Part shown: positions 22,673 to 30,680 of the stretch, one piece after another
Position numbering within the stretch: position 1 is the first letter of the stretch
How the letters are laid out: the number at the start of each line of letters is the position of its first letter
NCBI GenBank assembly: GCA_001767455.1
Contig: MELC01000029.1
Span: forward strand, 1-38,303
Reading direction: 5' to 3'
DNA length: 38,303 nucleotides
Source of the DNA: Acidobacteria bacterium RIFCSPLOWO2_12_FULL_66_21
GTDB taxonomy: Bacteria > Acidobacteriota > Vicinamibacteria > Vicinamibacterales > 2-12-FULL-66-21
Position numbers and translations under genes: made by a program
The notes under the pieces: generated by a model
What the model saw: only the letters and a program-made list of their open reading frames with translations
What the model was told of the DNA's origin: nothing
The model's database searches: none

Positions 22673-24214
22673 TCAGCGGCGGTCGCGGCAGGTCCAGAGA
22701 TCGAACGCACCGCTCACGCGCGCGGCGCGCGTGTACGCGTCCATGAAGGCGGCTCGAAACGACTCGTCGAACGCCTCCCGCGATGCGGTGTGCTGAAAGA
22801 CCGTCTTCATCGAGAACGGCCGCTCACCTGCTGGAATGAGCCACGCGCCAACGCGGCAGGTGCGAATCGCGGTCAGGGTCGCCTCGGAAATCGGCTGCCC
22901 CGCAGCCTGTGTATCGATGACCGTGAGCGCGTCGATGACCAGCGGGCTTCCGCGGAAGACCAGCTCCGGCATGACGAACTGTGGCTCGGCCGTCGCGCCG
23001 TACCCGAGCGCGACCGAGGACACGCCGGCCGCCGCCACGAACTCGGACAGTCCGGATGCCATCCGCCGATCGAGTCGCTGGCGCACCTCGTGCGCGACCG
23101 CGATCACGCCGGAAGCGCCCACCGCAGCCCACATGATTCCGGACGCCGCGCACACGGCAACGGCGAATCTCGAACGATCACCGATCTCCAGCACCCTGGC
23201 GCGGGCCACCTGCCACAAGACGATCGGCACGATCGGCAGGACGTGGTGAACGCCCCCGGCAGGAGTTGCGCCCGTCACGACAGCAAGGAGCAGCGCCAGG
23301 GCGGTCGCCGCCGATTCGACAAGTGAAACCGCGCGCGAGCGCGCCACCGCGACGACGCCCCAAAGGCCGATCAGCCACAGGCACCATTTCCCGTTCTGAA
23401 GCACCATGCGCGCAGAGATGCCATGCTGTGAAAGCTGTTCGTTCCGTGCAACGAAACCCGCGAGATCGATGCGTGGAAGCAGGAACAGCGCGGCCGACAG
23501 CACGGCGCCGGCTGCGACCACCGACACGACACGCCGTGCCCCGGCCCGCTGCCACATCACGGCGAACACCGGAAGCAGGATTGCCACGCTCGTCAGGCGC
23601 AGATCGAGCACGGCGGCCGTGGCCAGCATCGTCCCCGCCAACGCGAGACGCAGGCCCGCGGCCTCGCAGACGAGCACCGCCGCCGAGACCGCGAGGACGA
23701 TCAACGGATCCGGGCGGTCCCAGAAGCTGGTGGTACGCATCCACAGGCACAGGCCCGAGAAGATCGCGGCCAGCCAGAGAGCCACCGCGGACGACGCGTG
23801 GCGGCGGCACGCGCGATACACGCAGAGGAGGCTGAGGATCAGTGCGAGGACGCCGGGGATTTTGGACACTGCCACTGAAGGCCCGAAGGTGCCCAGGAAA
23901 GCGGCCTGCACCAGGAACGTCAGCGGACCATATGGATGGCTGTAGCGAAGCCACGAGTCCGGCCTCGGGTACATCTCGCCGCCGCGCAGCCACGTCCATC
24001 CGACCGACGGGACCGACGGTTCGATCCAGTCGTAGTAGGTGGGCGCGGCGATGTACCAACCGGCGAAGATGGCCAGCGCCAGGATGACTGCGACGCTGCC
24101 GGCCGTGGCAACCGGCGCCACCCAACGCCGCCAGCCTCCCCCAATCGATGCCGCGGCCCAACAGACGAGAGCGGCAAGGAGGAACAGGCGGATTGGGTGT
24201 ATCAGCAGCGACAT
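22673..24214 (-). CDS. Polytopic membrane protein, GT39/ArnT-like glycosyltransferase candidate
   Basis: A 513-residue protein with about ten membrane segments and a soluble C-terminal part of about 100 residues. Between the first two segments is a loop with TYYDWIEPSVPSVGWTWLRG and WLRYSHPYGPLTFLVQAAFL, followed by SKIPGVLALILSLL. This topology, with acidic and aromatic residues in the first outer loop, is that of GT-C membrane glycosyltransferases that use lipid-linked sugars, but a clear Asp-Asp or Asp-Glu catalytic pair is not obvious, so the assignment is tentative. Start ATG 24214 is preferred: it opens with a short basic/hydrophobic signal-anchor and has TATGAT seven bases upstream. 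It sits at the edge of the glycan locus and diverges from the GT9-like gene with only 29 bases between starts. Confidence 0.6.
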   Translation of the reverse strand: MSLLIHPIRLFLLAALVCWAAASIGGGWRRWVAPVATAGSVAVILALAIFAGWYIAAPTYYDWIEPSVPSVGWTWLRGGEMYPRPDSWLRYSHPYGPLTFLVQAAFLGTFGPSVAVSKIPGVLALILSLLCVYRACRRHASSAVALWLAAIFSGLCLWMRTTSFWDRPDPLIVLAVSAAVLVCEAAGLRLALAGTMLATAAVLDLRLTSVAILLPVFAVMWQRAGARRVVSVVAAGAVLSAALFLLPRIDLAGFVARNEQLSQHGISARMVLQNGKWCLWLIGLWGVVAVARSRAVSLVESAATALALLLAVVTGATPAGGVHHVLPIVPIVLWQVARARVLEIGDRSRFAVAVCAASGIMWAAVGASGVIAVAHEVRQRLDRRMASGLSEFVAAAGVSSVALGYGATAEPQFVMPELVFRGSPLVIDALTVIDTQAAGQPISEATLTAIRTCRVGAWLIPAGERPFSMKTVFQHTASREAFDESFRAAFMDAYTRAARVSGAFDLWTCRDRR

Positions 24215-24221
24215 CGCCGAT

Positions 24222-24227
24222 ATCATA
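24222..24227 (-). promoter_or_regulatory. TANNNT -10 hexamer, 7 bases before the membrane protein
   Basis: TATGAT on the minus strand is followed by seven bases and the ATG at 24214. It overlaps the start region of two alternative upstream start codons and so decides for 24214. Confidence 0.45.
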
Positions 24228-24243
24228 CGCACAGCAGACCCGT

Positions 24244-25176
24244 ATGGCTTCTCCGATTCGGTATCTCCGCGCGCTCGGCGGCGGCGTCACCGCGCTTCCG
24301 CGCGCGCTTCGACACATCGCCAGGGCCGGCCGGCCACGCGCACTGGTGTACTTCGGCCTGGCGCCCGGCGACGATCTTCTCTGCACGGCAGTCACGGAGG
24401 CGCTCGCCGCCACAGGCGTCACGCCGCTCTGGATGATGTCGAATCACGCCGATCTGTTCTTGAACAACCCCACGATCGCCCACGTCGTGCCGTACGACGA
24501 CGCCCTTGCGTACGCGCTGGCGCTGCTCGGTGTGCGACGCCTCAGACTGCGGTACCACGACTACGATCCGGTGGAGGATCGAACGATCGCGCCTCCGGAG
24601 CACTTCATCAGGCTGATGGCGCGGCGGGCGGGCGTACAGGATCGCGTCGAGCTGAACCCGCGAATCCATCTCGACGCGTCCGAGCTCGCGTTCGGCCGTC
24701 TCGGGGCGCGGCAGCTCGCGATTCAGTCGACCGCGCGCAGCGCGCGCTTCCCGATCGCCAACAAGGAGTGGTTCCCGGAGCGGTTTCAGCAGGTGGTCGA
24801 CGCGCTGCGCGGTGAGTTCACGATCGTGCAACTGGGCCTCGGAAGCGACCCTCCGCTCGAAGGAGCGGTCGATTTACGCGGGACGACCAAGCGCGAAGCG
24901 GCCGCGGTGCTCCACCACTCCCTGGCGTTCGTCGGCCTCGCCGGGTTTTTCATGCACCTCGCGAAGGCGGCCGGCACCCGTTCGGTGATCGTCTACGGCG
25001 GCCGCGAGGACCCCGCGCTCTCCGGCTATGCTGAAAACGAGAATCTCTTCACGGCCATGCACTGCTCGCCCTGCTGGTTCTGGAACCACTCGCCGTACGG
25101 ACGGGAATGCATGAACCGGATCCAGGCGGCCGACGTCGTCGCGGCCGTTCGCCGTCTTGTCGCCGCTCCGGCTTAG
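24244..25176 (+). CDS. Glycosyltransferase family 9-like (heptosyltransferase-like) protein
   Basis: A 310-residue GT-B type protein. The N-terminal part has GLAPGDDLLCTAVTEALAAT, the equivalent of the family's G-x-G-D-x-L opening. The C-terminal half has IVQLGLGSDPPLEGAVDLRG, a GLAGFFMHLAKAAGTRSVIV segment like the G-x-D-S-G-x-x-H-x-A-x-A motif of heptosyltransferases, and a closing CSPCWFWNHSPYGRECM. The usual Asp-Ser of that motif is replaced by Gly-Phe, so donor binding may differ. It likely adds a sugar to a surface glycan or lipid. The stop codon TAG spans the join with the inverted-repeat element that follows: its TA belongs to the target and its G is the element's first base. Confidence 0.75.
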   Translation: MASPIRYLRALGGGVTALPRALRHIARAGRPRALVYFGLAPGDDLLCTAVTEALAATGVTPLWMMSNHADLFLNNPTIAHVVPYDDALAYALALLGVRRLRLRYHDYDPVEDRTIAPPEHFIRLMARRAGVQDRVELNPRIHLDASELAFGRLGARQLAIQSTARSARFPIANKEWFPERFQQVVDALRGEFTIVQLGLGSDPPLEGAVDLRGTTKREAAAVLHHSLAFVGLAGFFMHLAKAAGTRSVIVYGGREDPALSGYAENENLFTAMHCSPCWFWNHSPYGRECMNRIQAADVVAAVRRLVAAPA

Positions 25177-25335
25177 TGGTCACGGGCGTAATTACGGCGG
25201 CATTCGGCCGGCGATGCATCCCCGCTGCCTGCGTTGCTCCTCCCTCAAATATGCTGAATATTCTCGGTCGTCGCGCCTTGCCAGCGGGGCGCCTCGCCGA
25301 CCTCGGTGCGTCGCCGTAATTACGCCCGGGACCAC
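25176..25335. mobile_element. 160-bp inverted-repeat (MITE-like) element with TTA duplication
   Basis: The left end GTGGTCACGGGCGTAATTAC and the reverse complement of the right end GTGGTCCCGGGCGTAATTAC agree in all but one base, and the match continues for a few bases more. TTA flanks the element directly on both sides (25173-25175 and 25336-25338), which looks like a target-site duplication. Inside are a further inverted pair (CCCCGCTG near 25219 and CAGCGGGG near 25290) and a palindromic apex AATATGCTGAATATT. No coding capacity is present. Removing one TTA plus the element would rejoin two convergent genes whose stop codons overlap. Confidence 0.8.
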
Positions 25336-26010
25336 TTAGGACCGGACGAGCGGCACGCCGCCGGCGGTCGGCTGCACCAGGCTGATCCCGTGATGCCGGT
25401 CCAGCGTGATGACGGGATAACCCTGACGGCGAAGCTCGTCGACGAAGCGCGGCACGCCCATGTCGTCGCGGTTCAGGGCATGGTCCGGCGCGATGTCCCA
25501 CGTCGTGTCGTGGAAGACGGCCACGCCGAACTCGCGCAGGTGCGGCACGAACAATTCCCAGTCGCGCTTCACGCCGTCGTAGGAGTGATCGCCGTCGATG
25601 AAGATCATGTCGATCCGGCGATCCCAGCCGGCCGCGGCCTTGTCCGAGTAGTCGCGGACGACGGTGACGTAGTCGGCGACGCCGAAGGCGCGCAGGTTGC
25701 GCTGCATCAGCCGGTACGTGTCCACGGACTCCCGGTCGTTCCAGTCCGTGCGGGTGTGCGGATCGATCGCATACAGACGTCCGGCGCCGATCTCCTTCAA
25801 CGCGAGACCGACATAACAGGCCGACAAGCCGCGCGCCGATCCGATCTCGACGCAGACCGCCGGCCGCATGGCGCGCGCGAGGCCGAACAGGAGCCAGGCG
25901 CCGTCTTCCAGCCCCGAGACGAAGTTGATGCGCGGAACGCGAACCGATCGCGCGGGCGGCCGCAGGCCAAGCGCGCGGGCGGCCTTACGCACGATTGGGG
26001 GAAGAGCCAT
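25336..26010 (-). CDS. Class I SAM-dependent methyltransferase (Methyltransf_24-like)
   Basis: A 224-residue Rossmann-fold methyltransferase. Motif I is VCVEIGSARGLSACYVGLAL near residue 53, the acidic end of strand 2 follows in LYAIDPHTRTDW near 80, and a conserved IDMIFIDGDHSYDGVKRDW lies near 132, as in family 24 enzymes that modify glycans or small metabolites. A histidine pair follows in VFHDTTWD. The start ATG 26010 has TACAAT seven bases upstream; the longer frame to 26142 runs through a hairpin repeat. Its TAA stop is the right-hand TTA of the inserted element. It is the last gene of the minus-strand glycan cluster, separated from the previous gene by 106 bases. Confidence 0.83.
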   Translation of the reverse strand: MALPPIVRKAARALGLRPPARSVRVPRINFVSGLEDGAWLLFGLARAMRPAVCVEIGSARGLSACYVGLALKEIGAGRLYAIDPHTRTDWNDRESVDTYRLMQRNLRAFGVADYVTVVRDYSDKAAAGWDRRIDMIFIDGDHSYDGVKRDWELFVPHLREFGVAVFHDTTWDIAPDHALNRDDMGVPRFVDELRRQGYPVITLDRHHGISLVQPTAGGVPLVRS

Positions 26011-26017
26011 CGCGGGG

Positions 26018-26023
26018 ATTGTA
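26018..26023 (-). promoter_or_regulatory. TANNNT -10 hexamer, 7 bases before the methyltransferase
   Basis: TACAAT on the minus strand, then seven bases and the ATG at 26010. It implies that this gene has its own leaderless transcript in addition to any read-through from upstream. Confidence 0.45.
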
Positions 26024-26050
26024 TTACGCCGTGGGCAGCGTCGCCCGGGC

Positions 26051-26119
26051 GAGTCCTGAGCGAGGGCCCGAGAATCGGGCCTGAGTCGAAGCCCGAAGGG
26101 CAGGGCTAGAGGAGGGCTA
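26051..26119. repeat. Hairpin-rich intergenic repeat
   Basis: GGCCCGA (26065-26071), GAA and TCGGGCC form a hairpin flanked by the near-repeats CCTGAGCGA and CCTGAGTCGAAG. A second small hairpin GCCCGAAGGGC follows at 26091, then two copies of GGGCTAGAG. The pattern resembles interspersed repeats of the CCTGAGCGA...GTCGAAG type that occur in many environmental genomes. It lies inside the minus-strand glycan cluster and may weaken read-through. Confidence 0.5.
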
Positions 26120-27385
26120 GAGGGCTCCGCGACTCGATTCATGAATGACGCGGTCGTACAACGTCATGTACGCGGCCTGGACGTGTTCGACCGAGAACAG
26201 GTTGCGTATGAGCCGCGTGCCCGCCGCACCCATGGACCGGCGCTCCGCCTGGTGCTGGATCATCCAGTCCAGCTTTTCGGCGAGATCGCCGGCGCGGCCC
26301 GCCTCGAAGAGGAGCCCGGTACGACCGTCCAGCACGTAGTCGGGCACGCCGCCGACGCGGGAGCCGACGACCGGGGTGCCGCAGGCCATCGCTTCGAGCC
26401 CGACCTGCCCGAGGCCCTCTGACAGCGAGGGCAGCACGTGCACATCCGATGCGGAGTAAATCTCCGCGAGCACGCCCGCATCGCGCGTGAACCCGGCATG
26501 ATGGTGCGGCACCGGGAGCTGCAACCCGGCCGGCAAGGGACCGCCCGTCAGAAGCAGCCGCACGCGGCCGCGATTGGAAAGCCGCCGGATCGCCTCGAGC
26601 AGCACGGGGAAACCCTTGTAGATGTTCATCAGGTCGACCGCGGCAAAGCTCAGGACGAGGGCGTCCTCGGGAAGTCCCAGGCGCGCGCGCGATTCCTGTC
26701 GGCGCCTCGGCGTGAATACCGCGGTGTCGATGCCGACGGGAATGACCTGAAACTCGCGAACGTGGGCGAACAGCGGCGAGCGCCGGGCTTCCACGGCGTT
26801 GGCCTGGCCGACGGCCACGACCGTCAGATTGAGGTGCTCGTAGAGCCGCCGCTTGCGGCGAAACGTCACGCCGGACAGGTCGAACGGGCTGCGCAAGCCG
26901 TTCAATTGCGGGCAGCGCCCGCAGCCTGTTTCGTACCGCAGGCACGGCCCGGCGTAGTGACAGCCGCCGGTGAACGGCTCCATGTCGAGCAGCGTCCAGA
27001 CGACGGGCTGCGTCCTCGGAATGCTGCGGAAGAAGCTGCGGTAGTCGATGCCCTGCGCGATCCAGTGAAGGTGAATGACGTCGGGCCGCACCACGTCGAA
27101 GGGAAACGGGCTGTCGACCGGAAGACTGGTGTACGAAAACAGTCCGGCGCCGTCGGGCCGCCCGGTGTTGTAGGCCTTCACGGCGGCCCGGAAGAGCAGT
27201 GCGCCAGGCGCGTACGGAGGCGCCACCCGCCTCGGCAGCGGCGTGACGGCGTCGTGCGCCGACGCGCCGGTTGCATCCGCGGCGAAGTACCAGCTCGTCA
27301 CGCCCGCCTGCTTCAGGCCCCTGTGGATCTTCAGCGCCGCCGTGCCGGCACCGCCGCCGATCGCGCCGACGTGCGCGACAATCAC
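26117..27385 (-). CDS. Glycosyltransferase family 4
   Basis: A 422-residue GT-B enzyme. The N-terminal domain opens with VAHVGAIGGGAGTAALKIHR and has PDVIHLHWIAQG near residue 102 and a Cys-rich segment MEPFTGGCHYAGPCLRY near 135. The C-terminal donor domain has IPVGIDTAVFTP, SFAAVDLMNIYKGFPVLLEA, SDVHVLPSLSEGLGQVGLEA and ACGTPVVGS, the E-x7-E type retaining motif being EGLGQVGLE. It adds a sugar from a nucleotide donor to a surface glycan in the cytoplasm. The ATG overlaps the previous gene's stop by four bases. The Cys-rich motif is typical of a subgroup in polysaccharide and capsule clusters. Confidence 0.88.
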   Translation of the reverse strand: MIVAHVGAIGGGAGTAALKIHRGLKQAGVTSWYFAADATGASAHDAVTPLPRRVAPPYAPGALLFRAAVKAYNTGRPDGAGLFSYTSLPVDSPFPFDVVRPDVIHLHWIAQGIDYRSFFRSIPRTQPVVWTLLDMEPFTGGCHYAGPCLRYETGCGRCPQLNGLRSPFDLSGVTFRRKRRLYEHLNLTVVAVGQANAVEARRSPLFAHVREFQVIPVGIDTAVFTPRRRQESRARLGLPEDALVLSFAAVDLMNIYKGFPVLLEAIRRLSNRGRVRLLLTGGPLPAGLQLPVPHHHAGFTRDAGVLAEIYSASDVHVLPSLSEGLGQVGLEAMACGTPVVGSRVGGVPDYVLDGRTGLLFEAGRAGDLAEKLDWMIQHQAERRSMGAAGTRLIRNLFSVEHVQAAYMTLYDRVIHESSRGAL

Positions 27386-28929
27386 CGCGATGGCCCGGCT
27401 GGCGAGACTCCGCCCGGCGACCCGCCGCTCCGCCGCAGAATGAAGCCCGGCAGGGTGTCGGCGCCCTGCCCGATCGAATGCTCGTACCGAAGCGACGGCC
27501 GCGCCTGCGAGTACGGCAGCTTCAGCGCCGACCTGACGGATTGCTCGATCCAGTCGCGCCGCGCGACCAGCTCTTCGCTGGTCAGGTAGTCGGTGTAGAC
27601 GAAGGCGCGGTATCCGCCCTTCGGATCGCCCTTGTAGTAATCGGCGACGACCGAGAAATCAATATCGTACGCGTGCAGCCTGTCGCCGGTCTTCGCGTAC
27701 GTGTAGGTCCAGATCCCTGGCGCCGCTGGATCCGGGAGCGCCTCGTCGTAGTACGGCGTGCCGGGATACGTGGTGATGATCGTGCAGTCGAACTCTTCGG
27801 GCCGCGCCCTCAGCAGCCACTCCTGCGTCTCGCGCGTCGTCTGTTCCGACTCCCCAGGGTGGCCGACCGACATGAGCGCCTTCACCTTGAGCCCGGCCTC
27901 TTTCGCGAGGTCCACCGCGCGGCTGTTGTCGTCGAGGGCCGCGCGCTTGTTGACGTTTTCCAGGATCCGCGGACTGCCCGATTCGAACCCGCACAACAGC
28001 CAGCGGAATCCCGCGCGGTACATCGCCGCCGCCTGCTCCACGGTGAAGAGCTCGGCCTTGACGAAGCCGCGGAACCTGAAGTCCTGCCCGAGCTCGCTCT
28101 GCAGATCCGCCAGCGCGTTCATGAGGCCCACCATGTTCTTGTTCACGTTCAGCTCGTCGTCGTAGAACATGAACCCGGTGAAGCCGTGCGCGTGGTACAA
28201 CGCGCGGACCTCGGCGACGATCGAAGCGGTCGACCGCGTGCGGATCATCCGCAGCGATTTCGTGTTTCGGCCGCCGCAGAACCCGCACCCGAAGGGACAC
28301 CCGAGCTGTGCGATGAGGCTCGTGCTGCGGCGCCCTTCGATCTCGTAGTGGTAGCTGTCGATGTCGACGAGGTGCCGCGCGGGGAACGGCATCTCCTCGT
28401 ACGCGGCGTTGGTCAGAAACAGATCGCCGGAGGGATCGTCGCCGTCGACGAGCGTGGGCGCGTCCGGCCGGAGCGCCACGAGAACGGCGAACTCCCCGTC
28501 GCCGCTCACGAGCACGTCGGCGAGCGCTTCAAGGCGCGCCAATGCCGCGTGGGCCCGCGACACGCGGCCCTGCCGGCGCTCGAGCTTCACCGCCGAGTCC
28601 GTCAGCGTGACGTGCGGCCCCCCGAGGATGATCCGCGCTTCAGGCCGCACGGCCCGGATCAGGCCGGCGATCTTCGCGACCGTGGGGAGCTGCGGCGTCG
28701 TGGTCGTGATCCCGATGGCGCCCGGCGCGGCCGCGCGCAGATGGGTCTCGAGCGCATCGAGGTAGTTCTCCGTGCCGGAGAGATCGAGGTGTTCGACGAA
28801 AACGCCCTGCTTCTCGAGCACGGCCGCAACCTTGAGGATCCCAAGGTTGACGAATACCCGCTCGTCGAGCAGGAAGATCGACGGCGGCGTAATCAGCGTC
28901 ACTTTGTCGGGAAGCCCGGCGGATGCCAT
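27382..28929 (-). CDS. B12-binding-domain radical SAM protein
   Basis: A 515-residue protein of the cobalamin-dependent radical SAM class. An N-terminal Rossmann-like B12-binding domain (VTLITPPSIFLLDERVFVNL, GITTTTPQLPTVAKIAGLIR, ARIILGGPHVT) is followed by the radical SAM barrel with the cluster motif C211-x3-C215-x2-C218 (GCPFGCGFC). Later segments FRGFVKAELF, LLCGFESGS and KVKALMSVGHPGES fit the barrel strands. Such enzymes methylate or rearrange unactivated carbons, or modify lipids, sugars and antibiotics. No base-off DxHxxG motif is obvious in the B12 domain. Placement between glycosyltransferases suggests modification of a glycan or its lipid carrier. A TACACT box six bases before the ATG may give it its own transcript. 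Confidence 0.85.
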   Translation of the reverse strand: MASAGLPDKVTLITPPSIFLLDERVFVNLGILKVAAVLEKQGVFVEHLDLSGTENYLDALETHLRAAAPGAIGITTTTPQLPTVAKIAGLIRAVRPEARIILGGPHVTLTDSAVKLERRQGRVSRAHAALARLEALADVLVSGDGEFAVLVALRPDAPTLVDGDDPSGDLFLTNAAYEEMPFPARHLVDIDSYHYEIEGRRSTSLIAQLGCPFGCGFCGGRNTKSLRMIRTRSTASIVAEVRALYHAHGFTGFMFYDDELNVNKNMVGLMNALADLQSELGQDFRFRGFVKAELFTVEQAAAMYRAGFRWLLCGFESGSPRILENVNKRAALDDNSRAVDLAKEAGLKVKALMSVGHPGESEQTTRETQEWLLRARPEEFDCTIITTYPGTPYYDEALPDPAAPGIWTYTYAKTGDRLHAYDIDFSVVADYYKGDPKGGYRAFVYTDYLTSEELVARRDWIEQSVRSALKLPYSQARPSLRYEHSIGQGADTLPGFILRRSGGSPGGVSPAGPSR

Positions 28930-28935
28930 CGATCG

Positions 28936-28941
28936 AGTGTA
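28936..28941 (-). promoter_or_regulatory. TANNNT -10 hexamer, 6 bases before the radical SAM gene
   Basis: TACACT on the minus strand, then six bases and the ATG at 28929, in the 30-base gap after the fucosyltransferase-like gene. TAGGAGG lies just upstream, 12 bases from the ATG, so translation from a longer transcript is also possible. Confidence 0.4.
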
Positions 28942-28959
28942 CCTCCTACAGGGTCTTCA

Positions 28960-29940
28960 TCACGATACGGCGCGTCCGAATTCCGGATGCCGGACCGCAT
29001 CGAACAGGTGCCGGAGGAGAAGGTCGCTCCGGCGCAGCTCCTGCCCTCGATCCTGAAGAGGCAGGATCGGCACGCCGCCAAGGAACGCCGCCATCGCCGC
29101 GAACGTGCTCGGCGGCGAGGCGATCGCGTCGCACAGCGACAGGGCGGCCACGCTCTCCATGTAATGTCCCGCCGTGCCCGCCGCACCGGTCGACAGGTGC
29201 GCCGGCAGCCCTTCGATGATCGATGCGGCCTCCGGATCGTCGGCCGCAATCAGGAGACCGGCATCCGGCCCGAAGATGCGGACCATCTGGACGAGCCACT
29301 CACGATACTGCGCCAGATCGAAATGGAACCTTCCGTCAATCCACCAGGCGTAATCCGTGCGCCGGACGAGCACGCCGACGACGACCCGGTAGCGTTGGCG
29401 CAGATCGGCGACCAGCGCCTCGGCCGGACCGGCGTATCGTGTCGCCGGCCGCAGGAAGCGCCTGATGGCCTCCTGATGTTTCTCGAGTCCCGGCCAGTCG
29501 CGAAAGAGAAAGCCGCCGGGCACGATCCACGTGAATCGATGCGCCCACTCGACGAACTCCGCCGACCCGAGGTCCACGCGCTGACCATCGCCCCATTCGA
29601 GCAGCCGGGCGCGCCGCCCGAGCAGCCGGTAGGTCAGCCGGGTCCCGTGGATCGAGAGGAGGTACGCCCACTTGTCCGGCAGGCGCTTGCGCAGATCGGC
29701 CAGGACGATTCCGGGCGGCGTGATCATCCGCACGATCGGGCCAGCCGGCCGCGAGCCCGGAGGATAGATCATCCACGGGTGGTACCGCGACTCCTCGAAC
29801 AGATGCGCGTAGGGCACGAAGTTCATGTTCAGCAGGCGCCAGCCGGAGTGCTCGAGGCAGAACGACATCAGGTGCGCCTGGAGCATCAGGCGATTGCCAA
29901 GCCGGCCGCCGGTGCCATGGAGGACGAGTGCGAGAGGCAT
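28960..29940 (-). CDS. Fucosyltransferase-like (GT11-type) glycosyltransferase
   Basis: A 326-residue protein. It opens with LVLHGTGGRLGNRLMLQAHL, comparable to the G-G-L-G-N-Q-M-F-Q-Y-A start of alpha-1,2-fucosyltransferases. Near residue 197 is VVVGVLVRRTDYAWW, the H-x-R-R-x-D-Y-like donor-binding motif with Leu in place of His. The C-terminus has ASPPSTFAAMAAFLGGVPIL, matching the conserved S-x-S-T-F-S-W-W-A-A-like block. The donor is therefore probably GDP-fucose or a related GDP sugar, but this is inferred. ATG 29940 shares one base with the previous stop (TGATG). The longer frame upstream overlaps the FkbM gene. Confidence 0.7.
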   Translation of the reverse strand: MPLALVLHGTGGRLGNRLMLQAHLMSFCLEHSGWRLLNMNFVPYAHLFEESRYHPWMIYPPGSRPAGPIVRMITPPGIVLADLRKRLPDKWAYLLSIHGTRLTYRLLGRRARLLEWGDGQRVDLGSAEFVEWAHRFTWIVPGGFLFRDWPGLEKHQEAIRRFLRPATRYAGPAEALVADLRQRYRVVVGVLVRRTDYAWWIDGRFHFDLAQYREWLVQMVRIFGPDAGLLIAADDPEAASIIEGLPAHLSTGAAGTAGHYMESVAALSLCDAIASPPSTFAAMAAFLGGVPILPLQDRGQELRRSDLLLRHLFDAVRHPEFGRAVS

Positions 29941-30680
29941 CAGCTCGCGGGATAGATGCGCGGCGCCACGTAGTCCGGATTGATGAAAAGCGCATCGCAC
30001 CAGTTCAGCGCGTACACCCGGTTGCGCGACGGCTGATACAGGCCGACGAGCCGGAAGCCCCGCGCGTTCAGGTGCTCGTACACCTCCGGGAACAACGCCT
30101 GGCCGTCATAGTGCGGCACGAAATTGAGCTCGAGGACGAGCGCGCCAATCCGCCCGCGCGCGATCAGATCGGCAGCCCCGCGCAGCACGTGGAGCTCGTA
30201 GCCCTGCGTGTCGGACTTCAGCACGTCGATGGCGTCGATCTGGTGCGCCGCGGCGAACCGATCGACCGTCGTCACCTCGATCTCCACGATTCCGCGCTCG
30301 ACGACGCCGTCACGGCCGACGAACTCGGAAGCGTTCGGCGACATCGGCAGCAGCGAGTTGGTTTCGCCGGCGGAGAAGATCCGCATCGGCAGCCGGCCCG
30401 CCGTGTCGCCGACCGCGAGATTCCAGGTGGTGATGTGCGGGTGCGCCGCGAACCGCTTCGCGAGCCGGGCGAACGTGTCCGGCACGGGCTCGAACGCGTG
30501 AATGCGCGCGCGCGGAAACCCGCGGTGCCAGCGCTCCGACTCGCGGCCGACGTTCGCGCCGATGTCCAGGATGATCTCGGGCGGCCGGTGCCAGAAGAGG
30601 GTCCGCACGTCTTCGACGAAGTCGGCCCCGAAGGGCCTGGCGCGCCGGCGCCGGTCGCTCAAGCGCCGCCGCAGGCTCAT
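29940..30680 (-). CDS. FkbM-family methyltransferase, first copy
   Basis: A 246-residue SAM-dependent methyltransferase. Motif I is ILDIGANVGRESERW near residue 38, followed by IHAFEPVPDTFARL, WNLAVGD, VTTVDRFAAAHQIDAIDVLK and SDTQGYELHVLRGAADLI, the last being the family's K-x-D-x-x-G-x-E block. FkbM proteins O-methylate sugars and polyketides. The start ATG 30680 overlaps the previous gene's TGA (ATGA). A longer frame on the same strand is read through the neighbouring gene and rejected. With the neighbouring copy it suggests that the glycan carries two different methyl groups. Confidence 0.87.
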   Translation of the reverse strand: MSLRRRLSDRRRRARPFGADFVEDVRTLFWHRPPEIILDIGANVGRESERWHRGFPRARIHAFEPVPDTFARLAKRFAAHPHITTWNLAVGDTAGRLPMRIFSAGETNSLLPMSPNASEFVGRDGVVERGIVEIEVTTVDRFAAAHQIDAIDVLKSDTQGYELHVLRGAADLIARGRIGALVLELNFVPHYDGQALFPEVYEHLNARGFRLVGLYQPSRNRVYALNWCDALFINPDYVAPRIYPAS

